Part shown: positions 14,032 through 18,427 of the stretch, in pieces
Layout of the letters: every line of letters starts with the position of its first letter
Position numbering within the stretch: position 1 is the stretch's first letter
From: an uncultured Clostridia bacterium
Lineage (GTDB): Bacteria; Bacillota; Clostridia; TANB77; CAG-508
Reading direction: 5' to 3'
Length of the DNA stretch: 18,427 nt
Assembly (NCBI GenBank): GCA_948745425.1
Contig: CAPZDM010000034.1
Coordinates: 1 to 18,427, forward strand
Translations under genes and position numbers: made by a program
The notes under the pieces: model-generated
What the model saw: the letters and a program-made list of their open reading frames with translations, nothing else
Databases searched by the model: none
What the model was told of the DNA's origin: nothing

Positions 14032-14077
14032 GTAATGACATATAAAAGCCTAATAGAAAATTAATATAATCCAAAAA

Positions 14078-14106
14078 TTGACTTTTTATGTAAAATGAAC
14101 TATAAT
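14078..14106 (+). promoter_or_regulatory. Strong promoter for the acidic MBG-domain protein
   Basis: TTGACT (14078-14083), 17 bp, and TATAAT (14101-14106). It predicts a 5' leader of about 125 bases before the ATG at 14240. Confidence 0.7.
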
Positions 14107-14110
14107 AGTA

Positions 14111-14167
14111 TTAAGTGGGTCTGGTAAGCCCTTAAACATAGATAAGTGACAGTTTTAATTGTCGCTT
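14111..14167 (+). promoter_or_regulatory. Two-hairpin mRNA leader
   Basis: TTAAG-T-GG pairs with CC-CTTAA (14111-14118 with 14129-14135), one bulge. A second hairpin pairs AAGTGACA (14144-14151) with TGTCGCTT (14160-14167), one G-U pair. A TTG at 14159 is in frame with the gene but lies in this stem without a ribosome site. No T-run follows, so control would act by some means other than termination. No known riboswitch class is recognised. Confidence 0.35.
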
Positions 14168-14239
14168 GAAAGAAAAAACGGTCATAAACTTAAAAAAAAT
14201 CAAAATTCATTTATTATTTTATTAAAAGGAGGAAACACA

Positions 14240-15829
14240 ATGACAGAAGAAACAAAAAACAATGAACGGAGAGTTACTCGTTCAACTGATTTAGAGGACT
14301 ATGAATTTCTTAAGAATTTTCAACAGAATTCAGAAAATGGTCAGGATGATTTTGAAGATGACTACGAAGCTGAAGATAATTCAACTTCTGTTGAGGGAAA
14401 ATCTGAAGATTATCCAAATAACGATGTTGCAGGTGGCTTTGCCATTGAAGATTGTGATGACTACGAAGATGAAGCTGAATATAAGCTAACTTCTATTACA
14501 GGAGAATCTACAGATTATCCCAAGAATAATGTTGAAGGCGACTTTGCCATTGAAGATTGTGATGACTACGAAGAAGGAAATGCCGAAAGAGATGATGACG
14601 AAGAAGACGAAAAAAAGGTATTACCATTCTGGTTACTTGTACTCTTACTTGTATTACCAGTTACAGTCGGAGTGATTTTTCTGATAAAGTTTGTAAACTA
14701 TGGTGATGACAAAGATACAAATTTATCAATGTCAGAGACCATCGAAACTTATGAACCTGAATCAGAGGAAGAAGTTGAAAATGAAACTGAATATGTCACA
14801 CAAGTAGAAACAGAACCTGAAACAGATTCCAGTTCTGAAACTTCGGAAGAAATTGACATTTCACCACAAATTTTAGCAATATTGGCTAAAAAAGGCATAG
14901 GATTGACTGTTGAAGAAGGCAAAACAGAGCTTGTAAAAGAACCACAGTTGACAACAACACCTAAACAACCTAAACCGTCAATATCACAGCCAACGACATC
15001 TCAACAGCCTAAGCCACCAATACCTCAACAACCTAAGCCAACAGAACCACCAAAGGAGGAACCATCTAAAGAAGAACCACCAAAGGAAGAGCCAGTAAAA
15101 GAGATATGTGTTAAAGTCAAGATTTTTGATAAAACAAGTGTATATGGGGAAGCTTTGGAAGATTTAGACTTTTCTGTAAGTGGAGATGTTACAAAGGCTG
15201 AAATAAAGCCATATATTCATTTGAAAAAGGATGATGGCAACAATGTAGGTAACTATAAAATTAAGGGAAGCTGTAGTAAAAAAGACTGGAAAGTTGAATT
15301 TGAATATGGTACCTATACCATTACGCCACGAAGTATATCATTAAAGATTGATGACAAGGATAGTAAGGAAGGTGAGAATTTACAACTGCTAACTTATTCA
15401 GTAACATCTGGAAGTATAGTAAATAATGATACAGTAGTTTCATTATCTACTGATGCAGATTCATCAGTACCAGGAACATATTCAATAGTTGGACGGTCTA
15501 TAAATTCAAACTATACAGTTCAAATTGAGGGAAATGCAATATATAGAGTCAAACCAGCACCTCACATCCCTGAGGATGATGAGGAAGAGGTAGGACCTGG
15601 TTCTGGAGATAATCCTTCTGGACCAATCGATCCGGGTGAAGAGGTAAATCCGAGTAATCCAACACCTTCTGCACCAAGTGATCCAAAAGATGAAGAAGAA
15701 AGTAATTCTTCAGATGATACCTCATCTGGACCAAGCGATTTAGATGAGGAAATACAACCTGATATAGCTACGCCAACTCAAGATAAAGCACCAATAGATA
15801 TAGAAGAAGAGGTGGAATTAGTTAGTTAG
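14240..15829 (+). CDS. Single-pass membrane protein: acidic duplicated N-terminus, Pro-rich stalk, MBG-like domains
   Basis: The ATG at 14240 follows AAAGGAGG by eight bases, giving 529 residues. The first 126 residues are strongly acidic and hold two copies of a block (about 50-76 and 86-112) ending FAIEDCDDYE. A membrane helix spans about 128-153. There is no cleavable signal, so the acidic part is probably cytoplasmic and the rest outside. A Glu/Thr-rich then Pro/Lys/Glu-rich stalk (about 160-287) leads to two beta domains (about 290-362 and 363-437). These start KIFDKTSVYGE and end YTITPR and YRVKPA, the MBG (mucin-binding-type) pattern. The C-terminal 90 residues are acidic, Pro/Ser-rich and low complexity, with no LPXTG. 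Base composition is visibly less AT-rich than its neighbours. The function is unknown; a surface adhesin or scaffold is likely. Confidence 0.75.
   Translation: MTEETKNNERRVTRSTDLEDYEFLKNFQQNSENGQDDFEDDYEAEDNSTSVEGKSEDYPNNDVAGGFAIEDCDDYEDEAEYKLTSITGESTDYPKNNVEGDFAIEDCDDYEEGNAERDDDEEDEKKVLPFWLLVLLLVLPVTVGVIFLIKFVNYGDDKDTNLSMSETIETYEPESEEEVENETEYVTQVETEPETDSSSETSEEIDISPQILAILAKKGIGLTVEEGKTELVKEPQLTTTPKQPKPSISQPTTSQQPKPPIPQQPKPTEPPKEEPSKEEPPKEEPVKEICVKVKIFDKTSVYGEALEDLDFSVSGDVTKAEIKPYIHLKKDDGNNVGNYKIKGSCSKKDWKVEFEYGTYTITPRSISLKIDDKDSKEGENLQLLTYSVTSGSIVNNDTVVSLSTDADSSVPGTYSIVGRSINSNYTVQIEGNAIYRVKPAPHIPEDDEEEVGPGSGDNPSGPIDPGEEVNPSNPTPSAPSDPKDEEESNSSDDTSSGPSDLDEEIQPDIATPTQDKAPIDIEEEVELVS
14437..14574 (+). 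repeat. Internal coding duplication, 105-bp period
   Basis: A 33-base block (14437-14469) recurs exactly at 14542-14574, 105 bp or 35 codons apart, with weaker similarity upstream of each copy. It encodes the repeated FAIEDCDDYEE segment. Confidence 0.75.
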
Positions 15830-15910
15830 CAATAGCAAATAAATTTACCAATTAACACTTTTAATCCTCCAAGCACTATTAGGAAGATTTTATATAAATA
15901 AAGACCGTTA

Positions 15911-15949
15911 AATCTCCAAGAAACTATATAGTTTCTTGGAGATTTTTTC
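15911..15949 (+). terminator. Intrinsic terminator downstream of the acidic MBG protein
   Basis: AATCTCCAAGAAAC (15911-15924) pairs perfectly with 15931-15944 over TATATA and is followed by a T-run. It lies in the 320-bp gap 15830-16149; the 80 bases before it show nothing else recognisable. Confidence 0.9.
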
Positions 15950-16036
15950 TATATGTTAATCCATATCGTAAATCTACTTATGTCATTTTTGCATATGTTT
16001 ACAAGAATATATAACAAAAGATTAATTAAAATCATA

Positions 16037-16092
16037 AAGTTACATAAAAAGTTACAAAAAAGGTTGACTATTTCCAAAATTTGCTATATAAT
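16037..16092 (+). promoter_or_regulatory. Adhesin promoter with upstream direct repeat
   Basis: TTGACT (16064-16069), 17 bp, and TATAAT (16087-16092) form a strong promoter. Just upstream, AAGTTACA occurs twice (16037-16044 and 16049-16056), 12 bp start to start, as in sites for dimeric activators or response regulators. Confidence 0.6.
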
Positions 16093-16149
16093 ATAAAAAG
16101 TAGAAAATTATATTAAAATATATAAAAATATTAATTTAAGGGGGAAAAA

Positions 16150-18427
16150 ATGTTGAAAATTATTAAAAATCTAAGAAAAATTATTATTATTGCAATATTA
16201 GTAGCAATAGTAATAACAGCAACAAGCCCAATAATAGTATTAGGAGCAAATGAAAAAAATGTACCAGTAATTACACCCATGCAAAATGCTGGAGAAATAA
16301 AAGCTGGACAAGAACTTAAATTCAAAGTTACAGATGATACCAAAGTAACTTATATTTTTTATGCTTGGAATCGTCGTACAGATGGAGGAAAAACAACTCT
16401 TTTTGAATTAGAAAAAGAAGAACCAGAATATGAATTTAAAATTAATGCACCAACACAACCAGGGTTATATGAATTTAGTATAGCTGCTGAGGATTATTAT
16501 GGAAATACTACTTATTGGATGAATATTCCTTATGTAGTAACAAATAAGTTAAGTGGAGTACAAGATAAGAAAGTACCAGAATTTATATTTAATACTCCAA
16601 CTGAATATCCATATAATGAATCAACAATTCCTCAAGAAATGCCAATAACACTTAGAGCAAAAGATGCTTCAGGAATTTATTATATAGGATATAAATGGAC
16701 AAGAGAACTAGAAACAAAAGTAACAGGAGCAACAATTGTATATAAAAAAGATACTGTACAAATTAAAGCACCAAAAGAAGTTGGAGATTGGTATTTAATA
16801 TTATACGCACGTGATGGAGCAAATAATTTATCAGACTGCTATTACACAAAAGTAACAGTAGCAGATCAAATAGCACCAACATTGACACTAAATGGTGAAG
16901 CAGAAATAGATGTACCATTAAATGGAACATTTGTAGATGACGGAGCAACATTTAGTGATAATTATGATGCAACAAAAATAGTATATGCAAACGAGAAATT
17001 AGATACATCAAAAGTAGGAGTACAAATTTTAACATATACTGCTAAAGATAATGCAGGGAATGTATCAAATACAGTTTCAAGAAAGGTAACAGTAGTAGCT
17101 CCACACAAAACATACGAATTAACAGCACCTACAAAAACAGAATATAAAATAGGTGAAGAAATAGATTTAACAGGAGCAAATATTAAAGTAACTGATGAAC
17201 GTGGAGATATATCTAATGTTACACCAACAAAAGATATGTTCACAGGATTCTCAACAGAAAGTGTTGGTTCAAAAGAAGCAACATTTACTTATGAAGGTAC
17301 TAGTATTAAATATAACTATGAAGTAAAAACATTAATATATGATATGAGTGGAGTAGAATTTACAGGAACAGAAGTAACATATGATGGTACACCACATAGT
17401 ATATCAGTAGTTGAAAGCACTCTACCAACAGGAGTAACTGTAAAAGAATATAAAGGAAATGGACAAACAACAGTAGGAGATTATATAGTAACAGTAAGTT
17501 TTATAGGTGATGTTGACCATGACCCAATAGATGATATAGAAGTAACATTAAAAATAAACAAAGCAAACCCAAAATACAAACTACCAGAAGGATTAACAGC
17601 AACATATGGAGATACATTAGGAGATGTAACATTACCAACAGGATTTACATTCCAAGATGAACTAACAACAAGTGTAGGAAAGGCAGGAACAAATAAATTC
17701 AAAGTAACATACACACCAACAGACACAGTAAACTATAAAGTAGTAACAGATATAGACGTAGAAATAGAAGTAGGAAAAGCAACATATGACATGACAGGAG
17801 TAGAATTCAAAGACAAAACAGTAAAATATAATGGACAAGCACAAGAAATAACAATAACAGGAAACCTACCAGAAGGAGTAACAGTAAGATATGAACACAA
17901 CTCAAGACAAAGTGTAGGAACACGTTTAGCAACAGCAATATTTACAGGAGATGCAGAAAACTATAATGCAATTCCAAATAAGACAGCAACAATAACAATA
18001 ACAAAAGCAACACCAGAATACATAAAACCAGAAGGATTAACAGCAGAATATGGACAAACATTAGGAAATGTAACATTACCAGAAGGATTTGCATTTGAAG
18101 ATGAATTAACAACACCTGTAGGAGCAATAGGACCAAATACATTTAAGGTAAAATATACACCAGCAGATACAGATAACTATGAAATAGTACCAAATATAGA
18201 TGTAATAATAACAGTAGGACAAGGAACACCAAGTTACACAAAACCAGAAGGATTAACAGCAACATATGGAGACACATTAGCAGATGTAACATTACCAACA
18301 GGATTTACATTCCAAGATGCACTAACAACAAATGTAGGAAATGCAGGAACAAATACATTTAAAGTAACATACACACCAACAGACACAGTAAACTATAAAG
18401 TAGTAACAGATATAGATGTAGAAATAG
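16150..18427 (+). CDS. Large secreted repeat adhesin with Ig-like and MBG-like domains, 3'-truncated by the window edge
   Basis: The ATG at 16150 follows AAGGGGG by five bases. The frame stays open for 759 codons to the window end, so the stop and any wall anchor lie beyond. A basic N-terminus and hydrophobic core (1-33) form a signal peptide, probably cut after LGA. Two beta domains of unclear family follow (about 38-140 and 150-237). Then comes a DUF5011-like Ig domain (about 240-316, APTLTLNG to AKDNAGNVS) and a Big_3-like domain (about 318-393, YKIGEEIDLTGANI). From 397 on, two repeat types alternate: A (YDMSGVEFTG...) and B (LTATYGDTLGDVTLPTGF...), in the order A-B-A-B-B. These resemble MBG/SLH-adhesin repeats. 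The likely role is attachment to host glycans, polymers or other cells; the ligand cannot be read. Confidence 0.85.
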   Translation, partial: MLKIIKNLRKIIIIAILVAIVITATSPIIVLGANEKNVPVITPMQNAGEIKAGQELKFKVTDDTKVTYIFYAWNRRTDGGKTTLFELEKEEPEYEFKINAPTQPGLYEFSIAAEDYYGNTTYWMNIPYVVTNKLSGVQDKKVPEFIFNTPTEYPYNESTIPQEMPITLRAKDASGIYYIGYKWTRELETKVTGATIVYKKDTVQIKAPKEVGDWYLILYARDGANNLSDCYYTKVTVADQIAPTLTLNGEAEIDVPLNGTFVDDGATFSDNYDATKIVYANEKLDTSKVGVQILTYTAKDNAGNVSNTVSRKVTVVAPHKTYELTAPTKTEYKIGEEIDLTGANIKVTDERGDISNVTPTKDMFTGFSTESVGSKEATFTYEGTSIKYNYEVKTLIYDMSGVEFTGTEVTYDGTPHSISVVESTLPTGVTVKEYKGNGQTTVGDYIVTVSFIGDVDHDPIDDIEVTLKINKANPKYKLPEGLTATYGDTLGDVTLPTGFTFQDELTTSVGKAGTNKFKVTYTPTDTVNYKVVTDIDVEIEVGKATYDMTGVEFKDKTVKYNGQAQEITITGNLPEGVTVRYEHNSRQSVGTRLATAIFTGDAENYNAIPNKTATITITKATPEYIKPEGLTAEYGQTLGNVTLPEGFAFEDELTTPVGAIGPNTFKVKYTPADTDNYEIVPNIDVIITVGQGTPSYTKPEGLTATYGDTLADVTLPTGFTFQDALTTNVGNAGTNTFKVTYTPTDTVNYKVVTDIDVEI
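17338..18427 (+). repeat. Alternating A/B coding repeats of the adhesin
   Basis: A units: 17338-17565 and 17782-18009 (76 codons each). B units: 17566-17781, 18010-18225 (72 codons each) and 18226 to the edge. B1 and B3 are nearly identical in DNA (176 of 184 compared bases, 17584-17767 against 18244-18427), while B2 is more diverged. Confidence 0.85.

Noticed and set aside
14159..14239. TTG start giving a 27-residue longer acidic MBG protein
   Set aside because: No ribosome site, and the codon lies in a hairpin; the ATG at 14240 has AAAGGAGG at good distance.
16131..18142. Several open frames on the - strand opposite the adhesin
   Set aside because: They are antisense shadows of the repetitive, stop-poor adhesin frame, with no ribosome sites or family features.

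Overview
The window is very AT-rich and every recognisable gene lies on the + strand. The content fits an anaerobic, Gram-positive Clostridia-type bacterium: a rubredoxin with a flavodiiron protein, strong GGAGG ribosome sites with some TTG/GTG starts, an LPKTG sortase anchor, a Firmicutes-type short serine acetyltransferase, and a cellulase with dockerin and cohesin partners. The species cannot be named from sequence alone.

Layout. 1-1152 is the 3' part of a membrane glycosyltransferase. 1218-2614 is an oxygen/NO defence pair, a short rubredoxin followed by a flavodiiron oxidoreductase. 2691-4142 holds two tandem PF06541-type membrane proteins. 4247-4954 is a monofunctional peptidoglycan glycosyltransferase and 5129-5653 a serine acetyltransferase with a strong terminator. 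5833-8116 is a two-gene unit: a secreted GH5 endoglucanase with an N-terminal dockerin, then a small LPKTG-anchored protein with one cohesin-like domain. Together they look like a minimal surface-attached cellulosome. 8237-8689 is a hotdog thioesterase.

From 8759 to 12873 a ZIP metal transporter gene is cut in two by a 3,353-bp element. The element carries a large serine recombinase, a 35-codon ORF, an HTH-Fic protein, three promoter candidates and a structured leader. Both junctions share the 8-bp core CCAGAAGG inside the codons of the metal-binding HNIPEG motif. The two element ends form a near-palindrome around the core, as expected of a serine-integrase attP site. Precise excision would restore a 253-residue ZIP protein in frame.

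12991-14031 is an LPG-synthase-TM (flippase-like) protein. The last part holds two surface proteins with MBG-like domains: a single-pass protein with an acidic, duplicated N-terminus (14240-15829), and the 5' part of a long, repeat-rich secreted adhesin (16150 to the window end, no stop reached). Four related short palindromes (TGTAGGGGCG type) sit between genes in the first 6 kb. No tRNA, rRNA or CRISPR array was seen.
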